A DNA stretch of 64,000 nt from Planctomycetota bacterium (GTDB lineage Bacteria > Planctomycetota > UBA1135 > GCA-002686595). The DNA lies in the NCBI GenBank assembly GCA_016795325.1, contig JAEUHY010000059.1:248001-312000 (forward strand). The letters are read 5' to 3'. Position 1 is the stretch's first letter, and each line of letters starts with the position of its first letter. Made by a program: the position numbers and the translations under genes. This document shows, one piece after another, positions 49,962 to 59,185 of the stretch. Below the pieces are notes generated by a model that saw nothing but the letters and a program-made list of their open reading frames with translations, was not told the origin of the DNA and did no database searches.

Positions 49962-51644
49962 CTACGGCGCCACGACGAACACGACGGCGTCGCTCAGGCC
50001 GACGTTGTTCGGCGCGGCGAAGCCGTTGTCGCGCCACCAGAACTGCGCGTGGACCTGCTCACCGGCGGAGAGGTCGGCGGATTGCAGCAACGCGGGCGTG
50101 AAGGTGAACGCGAGCGGTCCGCTGCAGCCCGCCGCACCAACGCTCGCAAGCTGCAGCGGCGTTCGGCGCAGCGGCGAGGCGACGCACAGCGTGCCTCCGC
50201 GCAGCGGCGCGGCGTTCGGCGCGAGGCCCCAGAACAACATTCCCGGCGCGTTTTGTGTTGCGCCGAACACACGCGCCGTCAGGCCCGCGCCCGTCGACAG
50301 ACTCGCACAGCCCTCGGCGCGCATGCGCGGCGTGCAACCGTTGCTGGTGGTTTTCGCCGCGCAGTACGTCGCGGCCTGCGGCGTCGCTCCGGCGAGCACG
50401 CGCGCGACTCCGCGCTGCGCGAGCTCCGCGCGCGCACCGACGCCCAGTTCGTGCGCGCCGTCGCCGTTGAGGTCGACCCCGCCCGACAACGCGGCGCCAA
50501 ACTCGCCGTCGCTGCTGCTTCCGACGAGCGTGGTTTCGGGCGCGAGCGTGAGCGCGTCGAGCACGTGCACCGCGCCGACGCGGCCGAGCGCGCCTGCGAC
50601 GTGCTGCGGCGCTCCCGCAGCGAGCTCGCGCACACCGTCGCCGTCGAAGTCACACAGCGCGAGCGCGCGACCGAGCCGCTCGCCCGGCGCGCCGAGCCGT
50701 TCTTCCTGCGGCGCAACGCTCAGGCCGGAGAAGCGTGCGACGCGGCCCTGATTCGCGGCGCTGCCGAAGGACTCCGGCGCGCCGACGGCGAAGTCGAGCA
50801 CGCCGTCGCCGTCGCTGTCGGCCAAGCTCGCCAGCGCGAGGCCGAAGTGCTCGCCCGCCTGGCCGCCGTAGCAGCTCCACAGCACGCTGTGCGCGCCGCC
50901 GTCGACGATCGCGACGCGGCCCGCGCCCGCGCCGAAGGTTGCGTTGAAGGGCGCACCGACGAGCCACTCGTCGTCGCCGTCGCCGTCGAGATCGCCCCAG
51001 CCCGAAAGGCTCAGGCCGAACTGCTCGCCGCTCGCTGCGCCGCGCACCACCGGCAGGAACTGTGCGCTCGCACCCGAGACCATCACCACGGCGCCGTTGT
51101 CGACCAGCGCGCCGAAGTCGGCGCCCGGCTCGCCGGCGCCGAAGTCGTCCACTCCATCGCCGTCGATGTCGCCGAGGTTGGCGACGGAGTAGCCCATGCG
51201 GCTGTTCGTGCCGCTGCCGAAGATCTGCGCCCAGCGCACGCCGGTTTCGAGCGAGTAGACGTAGGCCGTGCCCTGGTTCGAGTGCGACCACGTTGTGCCG
51301 GGAGCGCCGATCATCAGGTCCGCGATCCCAGCTCCGTCGAGGTCGTTCACGATTGCCAGCGCGAAGCCGAACTGCGCGCCGGGTGTGGCGCCTTCGAAGC
51401 TGCGCAGCACGCTGCCGTCGCGGCCGCTGTGGACGCGCACGAAGCCGGCGGGAGCTTCGAGCGGCGAGCCCACGGCGAAGTCGGGCACGCCGTCGCCGTC
51501 GACGTCGGGCGTGAAGACCAGCGCGTGGCCCGCGCTGGCGGGAGTTGCTGCGCCTTGGACGGTGTGGAGGACAGCCTGCGCGCTGGCGAGGGCGACGAGG
51601 GAGCTGAGAGCGAGCGCGGAGCTCGCGAGTCGAACGAGGTTCAT
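49962..51644 (-). CDS. Secreted FG-GAP propeller protein B
   Basis: The 560-residue protein is a paralogue of FG-GAP protein A: signal peptide MNLVRLASSALALSSLVALA, seven Ca-binding FG-GAP repeats (FTPDVDGDGVPDFAVGSPL, NLGDIDGDGVDDFGAGEP, GWGDLDGDGDDEWLVGAPF, LADSDGDGVLDFAVGAPE), then the C-terminal module with YC, TTSNGC, TLCVASPLRR, GAAGC and WWRDNGFAAPNNVGLSDAVV. All four module cysteines are present. It is oriented like protein A and separated from it by a hairpin, so each has its own promoter. Its start faces the sigma-factor gene's end at 51770. Confidence 0.9.
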   Translation of the reverse strand: MNLVRLASSALALSSLVALASAQAVLHTVQGAATPASAGHALVFTPDVDGDGVPDFAVGSPLEAPAGFVRVHSGRDGSVLRSFEGATPGAQFGFALAIVNDLDGAGIADLMIGAPGTTWSHSNQGTAYVYSLETGVRWAQIFGSGTNSRMGYSVANLGDIDGDGVDDFGAGEPGADFGALVDNGAVVMVSGASAQFLPVVRGAASGEQFGLSLSGWGDLDGDGDDEWLVGAPFNATFGAGAGRVAIVDGGAHSVLWSCYGGQAGEHFGLALASLADSDGDGVLDFAVGAPESFGSAANQGRVARFSGLSVAPQEERLGAPGERLGRALALCDFDGDGVRELAAGAPQHVAGALGRVGAVHVLDALTLAPETTLVGSSSDGEFGAALSGGVDLNGDGAHELGVGARAELAQRGVARVLAGATPQAATYCAAKTTSNGCTPRMRAEGCASLSTGAGLTARVFGATQNAPGMLFWGLAPNAAPLRGGTLCVASPLRRTPLQLASVGAAGCSGPLAFTFTPALLQSADLSAGEQVHAQFWWRDNGFAAPNNVGLSDAVVFVVAP

Positions 51645-51769
51645 GACGTGGAGCCTTGGTTGGAGGAACTGGACGCGCGGAGCCACTTCGCTCCCGAGCG
51701 TGTCCGCGCCTCCCATCCGCTCCGCTCCGCGCGGGTCACGCGCCGCGCCGGAATTCGCAGCACCCGCGC

Positions 51770-52354
51770 TTAAAGGCGTTCTGCGAGCTCCGCCAGCGCG
51801 CGCGAGAGCAGCATCTTCACCGCGCCCTCGCTGCGGCCCATCTGCTGGCCGATCTCGGCCCGTGAGAGCCCCACGATCTTGGCCAGCGTGATCACTTCGC
51901 GGTGCTCCTCGCTCAGCGCCTCGAACGCGCGCTCGATGCGCTCGACCTCTTCGCGCAGGACTGCTGCCTGACTTGGCGTGGCGAAGCGGCGGTAGCTCGC
52001 GAGCAATCCATCCGCGCCGGCGGGTTCGGCGTCGATCGCGACCTCGCGCCGCGCGTCGCGCTTCTCGGCCTGGTAGTAGTCGCGCTTGTGCGTGAGCTTG
52101 CGCAGCGCCGTGGTGAACAGCCACTGCCGGAACGCGCCTTCGCTGGGGAACTGGAAGCGCTCGAGGTGCTCGAGGACCTCGCGGCAGGTCGACTGAACGA
52201 TGTCCGAGTGCGCCTCGCGGCCGCGCACGAGCGCTCCCGCGCGCAGGCGCACGTACGCCCGCAGATCCGGCAGGCAACGCTCGAGCAGTTCCTGCGCCGC
52301 TACGCGGTCGCCGGCTGCGGCTCGTTCGGCCAGGTGCAACGTGTCGTCGGCCAT
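51770..52354 (-). CDS. ECF-type sigma factor
   Basis: The 194-residue protein has sigma2 (YVRLRAGALVRGREAHSDIV and FRQWLFTTALRKLTHKR) and sigma4 (ALSEEHREVITLAKIVGLSR, then EIGQQMGRSEGAVKMLLSRA), without region 3. This resembles the planctomycete ECF families controlled by protein kinases instead of a membrane anti-sigma factor. Indeed a Ser/Thr kinase gene starts 108 bp away divergently. ATG 52354 is chosen; the frame continues far into the kinase's antisense. It directly precedes the FG-GAP protein B gene, a plausible target. Confidence 0.9.
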   Translation of the reverse strand: MADDTLHLAERAAAGDRVAAQELLERCLPDLRAYVRLRAGALVRGREAHSDIVQSTCREVLEHLERFQFPSEGAFRQWLFTTALRKLTHKRDYYQAEKRDARREVAIDAEPAGADGLLASYRRFATPSQAAVLREEVERIERAFEALSEEHREVITLAKIVGLSRAEIGQQMGRSEGAVKMLLSRALAELAERL

Positions 52355-52462
52355 GGGTCGGCGCGCAAAGTTACCAGCCGACCCGGCGCGCGTGACCTCG
52401 GCCGAGCCGCTCGGATGGGTCGCGACGCACGTACCATGGTGCTGCCGACGCCAACGGCCGCG

Positions 52463-55258
52463 ATGAGCCCGTCCGGAGCAACGCCCCAACCGCGTGACCA
52501 GCGTTTGGTTGAACTCGTGGCCGAGTGCGTCGCGCGCCTGGACGACGAAGGGGAAGCCGCGCTGGACGAGCTGTGCGCGCGCGAGCCCGACCTGGCGGCG
52601 CAACTGCGCGAGCGGATCGCGCGTCTGCGCGCCAGCGGAATGCTCGAGCCCGCGGGTCTGGCGGATGGCGTCCCCGAGCGGCTGGGCGACTTCCAGCTGC
52701 TGCGGCGCATCGCCAGCGGCGGCATGGGGGTCGTGTACGAGGCGCGGCAGCTCTCGATGCAGCGCCGCGTCGCGCTCAAGCTGGTGCGGCCGGAGATGCT
52801 CTACTTTCCCGGCGCGCGCGAGCGTTTTCGCCGCGAAATCGAGGCCGTTGCGCGCCTCTCGCATCCAGGGATCGCGTCGATCCACGTATGCGGCGAAGAA
52901 GGCGAGCTGCCGTACTTCGCCATGGAGTTCGTCGAAGGCGCGTCGCTGTCCGACGTGCTCGGTGACCTGGCGGAGCGCACGCCGAGCACGCTGCGCGGCG
53001 ACGATCTGCTCGCCTGCGTGAGGACTCGTTCGGCGCACGCGGAGCGCGCCCCCGACAGTCCGCTCTTCGAAGGCGACTGGCCGCGCGTCTGCACGCGTGT
53101 CGTGCGCGACGCCGCGAACATCGTCGAGTACGCCCACTCCGCCGGCGTGCTGCACCGCGACCTCAAACCCGGCAACGTCCTGCTCACGCCCGCGGGGCGC
53201 GTGGTCGTCGTCGACTTCGGGCTCGCGGCGTTGCAGGGCGCTTCGACGCTGACGCGCAGCGGCGCTCAACTCGGCTCGCTGCCCTACATGGCGCCGGAGC
53301 AACTGCGCGGCGACGCTGCGGGCCTGACTCCGGCCACCGATGTCTACGGACTGGGCGTGACGCTGTACGAGTTGCTCGCACTGCGCCGGCCGTTCGATGC
53401 GGACAGCGCCAGCGGTTTCGAGCTCGCCATCGCCGCGGGTGCGTTGCAGCCGTTGCGCGAGCGCAACGCACGCGTCTCGCGCGACCTCGAGACGGTGGTG
53501 CTGTGCGCGCTCGATCCCGATCCGGCGCGGCGCTACGCCACGCCGGGTGAGCTGGCCGCGGACCTGTCGCGTGTGCTCGCCGATCGCCCGGTGCAGGCGC
53601 GCCGACTCGGTCTGCTCGGCCGCACACGGCGCTGGTTGGTGCGCAAGCCAGCGCGCGCCGCGACGGCGATCGGCGCCGTTCTGCTCGCGGTCGGAGCGCT
53701 GTGGGGCTGGACGGAATCGGAGCGCCGCGCGGACGAAACGCGCGTGGCGCAAAGTGCGGCGCGCGAGCACTTTGACGTCACGCTCGCCGCGATCGACGTG
53801 CTCGCCTCCCAGGGCGGAGAACAGCCGATCGAGCGACTCGTGTCGCTGATCGACGCGGCGCAACGCGCGCTGTCCGAACTCGAGGCGCGCAGCGCAAACT
53901 CCGGAGGCGTCGAGAGCGAGCGCGCCAAACTCGAGGTGCGGCGGGCTGAATTGCTCGAACAGCTCGGCCGGCGCTCCGACGCCGAGGCTGCGTTCCGCGC
54001 GGCGGCTGCATCGGCCGAACGGATGCTCGCGCGCGGCGGCGACGTGCGTGTGTGGCGCACGCTCGCGACCGATTGTTGGTCGCAGCTCGGCGGCGTGCTG
54101 CAGACGCAGGCGCGTTGGCAGGATGCGCTCGAGGCCTTCGATCGGGCGCTGGCCCTCGCGGAACCGGCGCTCGCCGAGCAGCCCGTCGACGTGTTCGGGC
54201 GCCGCGCGTGGGCGGCGTCGCAGATCAACCGCGCGCAGCTCTTGCGCCTGGCCGGCGAGTTCGAAGAGGCGCGCGCCGGGTTCGCGCGGGCTCTGCCGCT
54301 GCTCCGCGAGCAGCTCGGCGCGGCCCCGGCCGATGCACAGTTGCTCGACATGTACGGTCTGGGCCTCTCGGGCTCGGCGCAGGTCGAGTGGCGCTCGGGC
54401 GCCGCGCCGCTGGCCTTCGAGTTGTGGCGTGAAGCGCTGGACGTTCTCGAGCGCGCTCACCGCCTCGCGCCCGATGAACGTGCGTACGCCGACGACGTCG
54501 GAGCGACCGCGGCGCACTTGGGGCGCGCGCTGCTCCACGCGGACCAACTCGAAGCCGCCGAGCGCGCGTTGGACCAGGCGCGCGCCGTGCAGAGCGAACT
54601 CGCGGCGCGCCACCCGGAGTTTCCCGACTACCGCCAACGTCTCGCGCAGACGCTCGACTCGGTCGCCTGGCTGGCGCGCAAGCGCGAGCGCGAGGACGAT
54701 GCGCTCGCGCTGTACCGCACGGCGCTGCAGCACATCGAAGAGCTCGCGGTGCGTTACCCCGAGAGCGGGACGTTCGTCCGCGACTTGGCGGTGACGCTCA
54801 CGAATCTGGGCGGCTTCGAGTACGAGCTCGAGTTGTACGCCGACGCGCTGGCGCACTACTCGCGCGCCAGCGAGCTGTACGACGGCTTCGGTGCGGAGGT
54901 CGCGCCCGACGGACCGCTGGCCGACGCCGCGGTGTGGTCGTACTTGGGGCATGGCGCGAGTGCGCTGCTCGCGGGAGAGTTCGCGCACGCCGTGCGAGCC
55001 CTGGAGCGCGCTGCGACGCTCGAGCGGCCGAACGCCGAGCCCTGGGTCGAGCTCGCGCGCATTTGGCGGCGAGCGAGTGAGCGCGCGCCCGCGGATTGGC
55101 AGTGGGGGGCGCGCCCGCCGCTGGCGCGCGCGCTCGACGCACTGCGCAAGGCGCTGGAGTTGGGTTGGCGCGACGAGGCCGCTCTGGCGTCGGACGCAGA
55201 CTTGTCCGCGCTGCGCGCTCAGCCAGGGTTCGCGGAGCTGCTCGAAGCCGTGCGTTGA
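52463..55258 (+). CDS. Membrane Ser/Thr protein kinase with TPR-like domain
   Basis: The 931-residue protein has a helical N-terminus (about 1-70), a kinase domain (about 76-370) with the P-loop RIASGGMGVVYEA, VALK with Lys106, HRDLKPGNVLL, DFGLA and YMAPEQL, one transmembrane helix near 396-418, and an extracytoplasmic region with TPR-like helical pairs such as AQTLDSVAWLARKRERED and EALDVLERAHRLAPDE. The TPR part probably binds ligands or proteins and the kinase signals to the divergent ECF sigma factor. An ATG at 52436 would add nine residues; no clear ribosome-binding site decides. It overlaps the convergent radical SAM gene by 40 bp. Confidence 0.9.
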   Translation: MSPSGATPQPRDQRLVELVAECVARLDDEGEAALDELCAREPDLAAQLRERIARLRASGMLEPAGLADGVPERLGDFQLLRRIASGGMGVVYEARQLSMQRRVALKLVRPEMLYFPGARERFRREIEAVARLSHPGIASIHVCGEEGELPYFAMEFVEGASLSDVLGDLAERTPSTLRGDDLLACVRTRSAHAERAPDSPLFEGDWPRVCTRVVRDAANIVEYAHSAGVLHRDLKPGNVLLTPAGRVVVVDFGLAALQGASTLTRSGAQLGSLPYMAPEQLRGDAAGLTPATDVYGLGVTLYELLALRRPFDADSASGFELAIAAGALQPLRERNARVSRDLETVVLCALDPDPARRYATPGELAADLSRVLADRPVQARRLGLLGRTRRWLVRKPARAATAIGAVLLAVGALWGWTESERRADETRVAQSAAREHFDVTLAAIDVLASQGGEQPIERLVSLIDAAQRALSELEARSANSGGVESERAKLEVRRAELLEQLGRRSDAEAAFRAAAASAERMLARGGDVRVWRTLATDCWSQLGGVLQTQARWQDALEAFDRALALAEPALAEQPVDVFGRRAWAASQINRAQLLRLAGEFEEARAGFARALPLLREQLGAAPADAQLLDMYGLGLSGSAQVEWRSGAAPLAFELWREALDVLERAHRLAPDERAYADDVGATAAHLGRALLHADQLEAAERALDQARAVQSELAARHPEFPDYRQRLAQTLDSVAWLARKREREDDALALYRTALQHIEELAVRYPESGTFVRDLAVTLTNLGGFEYELELYADALAHYSRASELYDGFGAEVAPDGPLADAAVWSYLGHGASALLAGEFAHAVRALERAATLERPNAEPWVELARIWRRASERAPADWQWGARPPLARALDALRKALELGWRDEAALASDADLSALRAQPGFAELLEAVR

Positions 55259-56517
55259 GCCGCGAGCTCGCCGGCGAGCTGCTCGTGGCGGCGCCACTGG
55301 CCGAAGAGCTTGCCCGCGCCTTCGAGCGATTCGAGGCGGGCGCGCTGCGCGCCGGCGACGCGGCCGGGCGCGGCCTTGCGCAGCGGCGTGCCGGGGAGCG
55401 GCATGAAGGTGTGCGCGTGCGCGCGCGCACCCAGTTGCGTCAGGCGTTCGACGAGTTCGAGCGTGGCCAGCGCGTCGCGCTCGTCCTCGCCGGGCAGTCC
55501 GAGCAGGAAATCGACGTTGGGCTTGAAGCCCGCGGCGAGGCTCACGCGCACCGCGCGTTCGATGCTCTCGACGTCGTGGCCGCGGTGCGTGGCCTCGAGG
55601 ACGCGCTCGCTGCCCGACTGCCCGCCGATCACGAGGTTGTCGTTGTCGACGTAGCGGCGCAGCACGGCGAGCGCCTGCGGCGTGACGTGCTCGGGGCGCA
55701 CTTCGCTCGGAAACGTGCCGAAAAACAGGCGTCCTTGCGCCCCGATCGCTTCGCGCACCCGCGCCAGCAGCTCTTCGACGGCCGCCAGCTCGACCTGCTC
55801 GTCGCGCGAGCCGTAGGACAGCGACGTCGGCGAGATGAAGCGCACGTCGCGCAGCCCCGCGCGAGCGATTTCAGCCGCCCAGTGTGCGACGTTCGAGCTG
55901 CTGCGGTGGCGAAAGCGCGCCTTGGAGAGGAACGGCGTCTGGCAGAACTTGCAGGCGTAGATGCAGCCGCGCGTGATCTCGATCGCGCCGAAGCGCCGGC
56001 GCGCGGGATCGAAGGGCGCGAAGGTGTCCAGCTCGTCGACGGGCGCACCTCGCGCGTTGCGAACCAGTGCGCCGGACTCCAGGCGCGCCAGTCCGCGCAC
56101 TTCGCGCAACGCGCCGCCCTCCGCGAGCACGCGGGCGAGCTCGCGCACCGTGTGTTCTCCCTCGCCGAGCGCAGCGAAATCGAAGCCCGCGCGCAGCGTC
56201 GCGAGCGGTTCGGCGGTGGCGTGCACGCCGCCCGCGAGCGCCGTCCAGCCGCTCGGAAACAGCGCGCGCAAGTCGGCGAGCTCGTCCGCGCACTCGGCGA
56301 AGCTCGGGCTGTAGAACGACCACGCGACCACGGTGCGATCGCCGCGTTCGAGCGCCTGCTCCAGCGTGGTGGCGAGCGAGCGTGGCGTGCGCGCGAACTC
56401 GAGCCGCAGCTCGTCCTGTGTCGCGACGCCGCGCAGCGCGCCGGCGAGCACGTTGAACGCGTACCGCCCGGGGCTGCGGTCGCTGAAGAGCAAGGTTGCG
56501 CGGTTCACGCGCCTCAA
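55219..56517 (-). CDS. B12-binding-type radical SAM protein (TIGR04013-like)
   Basis: The 432-residue protein has an N-terminal cobalamin-domain-like region (VVAWSFYSPSFAECADELAD, AGGVHATAEPLATLRAG, ALGEGEHTV) and a radical SAM barrel with the [4Fe-4S] triad CIYACKFC (Cys at about 186, 190, 193) and GGQSGSERVLEATHRGHD. It resembles the MJ_1487/TIGR04013 group of unknown substrate. The C-terminal 13 codons overlap the kinase gene's 3' end on the other strand. Usual B12-ligand motif DxHxxG is not visible, so cobalamin may not bind. Confidence 0.85.
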   Translation of the reverse strand: MRRVNRATLLFSDRSPGRYAFNVLAGALRGVATQDELRLEFARTPRSLATTLEQALERGDRTVVAWSFYSPSFAECADELADLRALFPSGWTALAGGVHATAEPLATLRAGFDFAALGEGEHTVRELARVLAEGGALREVRGLARLESGALVRNARGAPVDELDTFAPFDPARRRFGAIEITRGCIYACKFCQTPFLSKARFRHRSSSNVAHWAAEIARAGLRDVRFISPTSLSYGSRDEQVELAAVEELLARVREAIGAQGRLFFGTFPSEVRPEHVTPQALAVLRRYVDNDNLVIGGQSGSERVLEATHRGHDVESIERAVRVSLAAGFKPNVDFLLGLPGEDERDALATLELVERLTQLGARAHAHTFMPLPGTPLRKAAPGRVAGAQRARLESLEGAGKLFGQWRRHEQLAGELAAQRTASSSSANPG

Positions 56518-56759
56518 CTTAGCGCGCCGTCGCGGCGCGAGTGCAGGTGCGCACGCGCGCCGCGGCGCCGAACGACGCCGACGTGCTGGGGCGCTCCGCG
56601 CGGCGGCCGCGCTTCAGCGAGTCTCGCCGCGAGCACGTTGCGCCGCGTCGACGGGCGCACGTGGAACGCACTCCTCGCGGCGGCATGCCGAGTGCGACAC
56701 AAAGCATGCGGGGCGCCCGCTTCGGAGCGCCCCGCTTCGGAGTCACTTGCCCGCGCGCC

Positions 56760-58442
56760 TCACGGCGCGAGCGAGAAGCGCAGCGCGTCGCTGAGGTGCG
56801 TCGTCGCCTTGCCGCACGGCGGGTCGCGGAACCAGCCTTGGAAGTAGAAGTTCTCGCCCGCGAACAGCGGTTGGCCGATCGCCAGCGGATGCGTCGCCAT
56901 GTAGTTGTTGAAGTCGAGCGTCAGCGTTCCGTCGCAGTTGTTCAGCGTGCCGCCCGAGGTCTGGCCGCCCGTGCGTTGCGTCGGCGCCTTCACGCACAAC
57001 ATGCTGCCGCCGCAGGCCCACGGGGAGGCGATGGGACCGTTGATGCCGTAGAACAAGATGCCCGCGCGCTGACCGTCGACGTTCGCGACGTCGATCTGGT
57101 ACGCGCACGACAGCGACGCCGACGGCACGCCCGTCCCGGAGATGCTCGGGTTGCAACCGTTGCTCGTCGTGCCGGTGGGGCAGTACGTGCTCTGCGTGAA
57201 CTCGCAGCGATCGGGGATGCCGTTGCCGTTGCAGTCCTGCTCCAGACCGACAGCGATGTCGAGCGCGTCCTCCTGGCCGTTGCCGTTGCAGTCGCTCAGC
57301 GGCTGGCGCAGGACGTCGAGTCCGTCGATGTCGTCGCCCACGACGGGGAAGAAGCGGCCGGTGACGAGGCCGAGGTTCTCGGCGGCGATGAAGATGCCGG
57401 GGAACGGCGAGAGGCCGCCGGGGACCGGCGGGATGAGGATGTCGCCCGCTTGGATCGGAATGCCGAACACGCTGTCGGGCGCGCCGATCACGGCCGAGCC
57501 GTTGGACACGGAGAAGAGCACCATGTCGAACGGTGCGAACGGCGCCCACGCGTAGGGGCCGGGCGAGGGCTGGAAGCCCGCGACTCCGTTCTCGAACACC
57601 GCCAGCGCGTCGAGGTCGTCGGTGACCGCGCCGGCGAGATCGAGACCGAGCAGACCGGGCGGGGCCCACACGAACGGACCGCCCAGGCCGCCGCTCGCGC
57701 CGAGGATCGCGCCCGGGCGCAGGCCGCCGATCGCGCCGAAACCTGCGCAGGGCGCGAGGTTGCCGATCGAGAACAGCACCGGGCCGAGCGCCGGCACGGG
57801 CGTGTTCGCGATGTCGAGCGCGTCGAGGTTGTCGCCCGGGTCGAAGCCCGGGAGGCACACGCCGTGCGGCTCGATCAGTCCGAGCGACGGATAACCGAGC
57901 ACGCCGGGTGACGGCACGCCGTTGGCGTCGACCGCCAGCGTATTTCCGCCCAGCGCCGGCGCGAGCGGACCGGGGAGCAGCCCCACGTCGATGAACAGGT
58001 CCGCGGCGCCTTCCGCGATGCCCAACTCCGTCGCCGCACTGGGCGGGAACGGCGTCGGCAGCGCCGTCGATTCGCGCCGCAAGCTGAACCACACGCTGCC
58101 GCGCGGCATGCCCGGAAGCGCCGGGCCGTCGGCGGCGTACGAGAGCGCGTCGACGTCGTAGAACGTGCCGAGCGGCGCGAGGCCCAGGCCTCCGGGGCCG
58201 GCGGGGATCACGACACGCGGCGTCGGCAGGACGCCCGGCGCCGGCTGGCCCGACCCGTGGCACACGCCGAGGATGTCGTCGGGGAAGATCGGCGCGCCGA
58301 CGCCGCACGAGGGCGCGAGGAACGTCGGTCCCTTGGCGTCGATGCTGAAGGTGGTTTGGGCGCCTGCCTGCGCCGTTGTGAGCGCGAGCGCCGCGAGGGC
58401 GATAGGTAGCGACCGTGACAGGGTGTGCGTCGAGGAACGCAT
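56760..58442 (-). CDS. Secreted protein with DCNGNG repeats and shared C-terminal module
   Basis: The 560-residue protein has a signal peptide (SLPIALAALALTTAQAGAQ), a long repetitive beta region with repeats of VLFSIGN, MVLFSVSNGS and DVDAL type, two Ca-binding DCNGNG loops (LSDCNGNGQEDALDI and QDCNGNGIPDRCE, a thrombospondin type 3/dockerin-like pattern), and then the shared module: STYCPTGTTSNGCNPSISG, VDGQRAGILFYG, MLCVKAP, GTLNNC and GWFRDPPC ... LSDALRF. Two extra Cys could form a further disulfide. No enzyme motif. It is monocistronic and reads away from the ABC operon. Confidence 0.88.
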   Translation of the reverse strand: MRSSTHTLSRSLPIALAALALTTAQAGAQTTFSIDAKGPTFLAPSCGVGAPIFPDDILGVCHGSGQPAPGVLPTPRVVIPAGPGGLGLAPLGTFYDVDALSYAADGPALPGMPRGSVWFSLRRESTALPTPFPPSAATELGIAEGAADLFIDVGLLPGPLAPALGGNTLAVDANGVPSPGVLGYPSLGLIEPHGVCLPGFDPGDNLDALDIANTPVPALGPVLFSIGNLAPCAGFGAIGGLRPGAILGASGGLGGPFVWAPPGLLGLDLAGAVTDDLDALAVFENGVAGFQPSPGPYAWAPFAPFDMVLFSVSNGSAVIGAPDSVFGIPIQAGDILIPPVPGGLSPFPGIFIAAENLGLVTGRFFPVVGDDIDGLDVLRQPLSDCNGNGQEDALDIAVGLEQDCNGNGIPDRCEFTQSTYCPTGTTSNGCNPSISGTGVPSASLSCAYQIDVANVDGQRAGILFYGINGPIASPWACGGSMLCVKAPTQRTGGQTSGGTLNNCDGTLTLDFNNYMATHPLAIGQPLFAGENFYFQGWFRDPPCGKATTHLSDALRFSLAP

Positions 58443-58609
58443 GGCGTCGTGGACTCCTGATCCGAGGGAAAGCCGGGCGCGCCGCTGCGGCGGATCCGCG
58501 AGTGGTTCACGCCCGGCTATGGCGAAGTGGCGCCTCGCCGGATCGCCTGGACGGAAAGCTGCGAAATTTCCGGCGCGCCTCGTCCGAGGCGGCGCGAGGC
58601 CCCGTCCGC

Positions 58610-59185
58610 TCAGCGCAGCGCCGCGCGCGCCGCCCGGCACTCCGCCGCGCGCGAGTGGCCGATCGGGTGGCCCGCGGCCCCACGTTCGAAGTGCGCGGCA
58701 GCTTCGCTCCACAGCGCGCGCACGCCGCCGGGCCAGGCCGTCGCGGGATCGACGAGCGCCGCGCGCGCGAGCAACTCGCCTTGCCACAGGGCGAACTCCC
58801 ACGGCCGCTCCGCGTGGCGTTCTCCATGCGCGGCGTAGTCGAGGGCCACGCGCAGCCACTGAACGCGCTGCGCGGCGTCGGGCTCGCGCTCGGGGCTCGC
58901 GAGTTGGAGACCGAAGTAGCTCGAGAGGAAGCTCTGCGCGTCTCCGGAGTGCGCGTCGAGCGCGAGCAGTGCGTCGGCGCGCGCGAGCACCTTGTCGGGA
59001 CGGCCCTCGCGCATCGCCGCGTCGACGCGCACCCACTGCACGTTGGCGGCGAGCGGCACGAGCGGAGCGCCGAGGCGCAGCGCCGGGCTCGCGCCGTGGT
59101 CCTTGTCGCGCGTCGCCGTGCTCAAGAGCAGCGCGAGCGCGGCGAGCGCGCTGAGTGCGAAGAACACGGCGCGCGAGCGCTTCAT
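58610..59185 (-). CDS. Small membrane-anchored protein in an ABC operon
   Basis: The 191-residue product has an N-terminal helix (AVFFALSALAALALLLST) and a helical domain with TPR-like character (ARADALLALDAHSGDAQSFL, VQWLRVALDYAAHGER). Its ATG overlaps the preceding gene's stop (ATGA) and follows a TTGGAGGAA ribosome-binding site. It is third in the operon after the ABC ATPase and the permease-like gene and is probably an accessory factor. Not recognised. Confidence 0.78.
   Translation of the reverse strand: MKRSRAVFFALSALAALALLLSTATRDKDHGASPALRLGAPLVPLAANVQWVRVDAAMREGRPDKVLARADALLALDAHSGDAQSFLSSYFGLQLASPEREPDAAQRVQWLRVALDYAAHGERHAERPWEFALWQGELLARAALVDPATAWPGGVRALWSEAAAHFERGAAGHPIGHSRAAECRAARAALR

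Noticed and set aside
51770..55258. Toxin-antitoxin or phage-defence kinase system
   Set aside because: Domain order (ECF sigma; membrane kinase with TPR-like repeats) fits a signalling pair, and no nuclease, antitoxin or other defence gene is adjacent.
52355..55297. N-terminal extension of the sigma-factor frame through the whole kinase antisense
   Set aside because: The ECF domain starts at 52354; the extension is the complement of the kinase codons.
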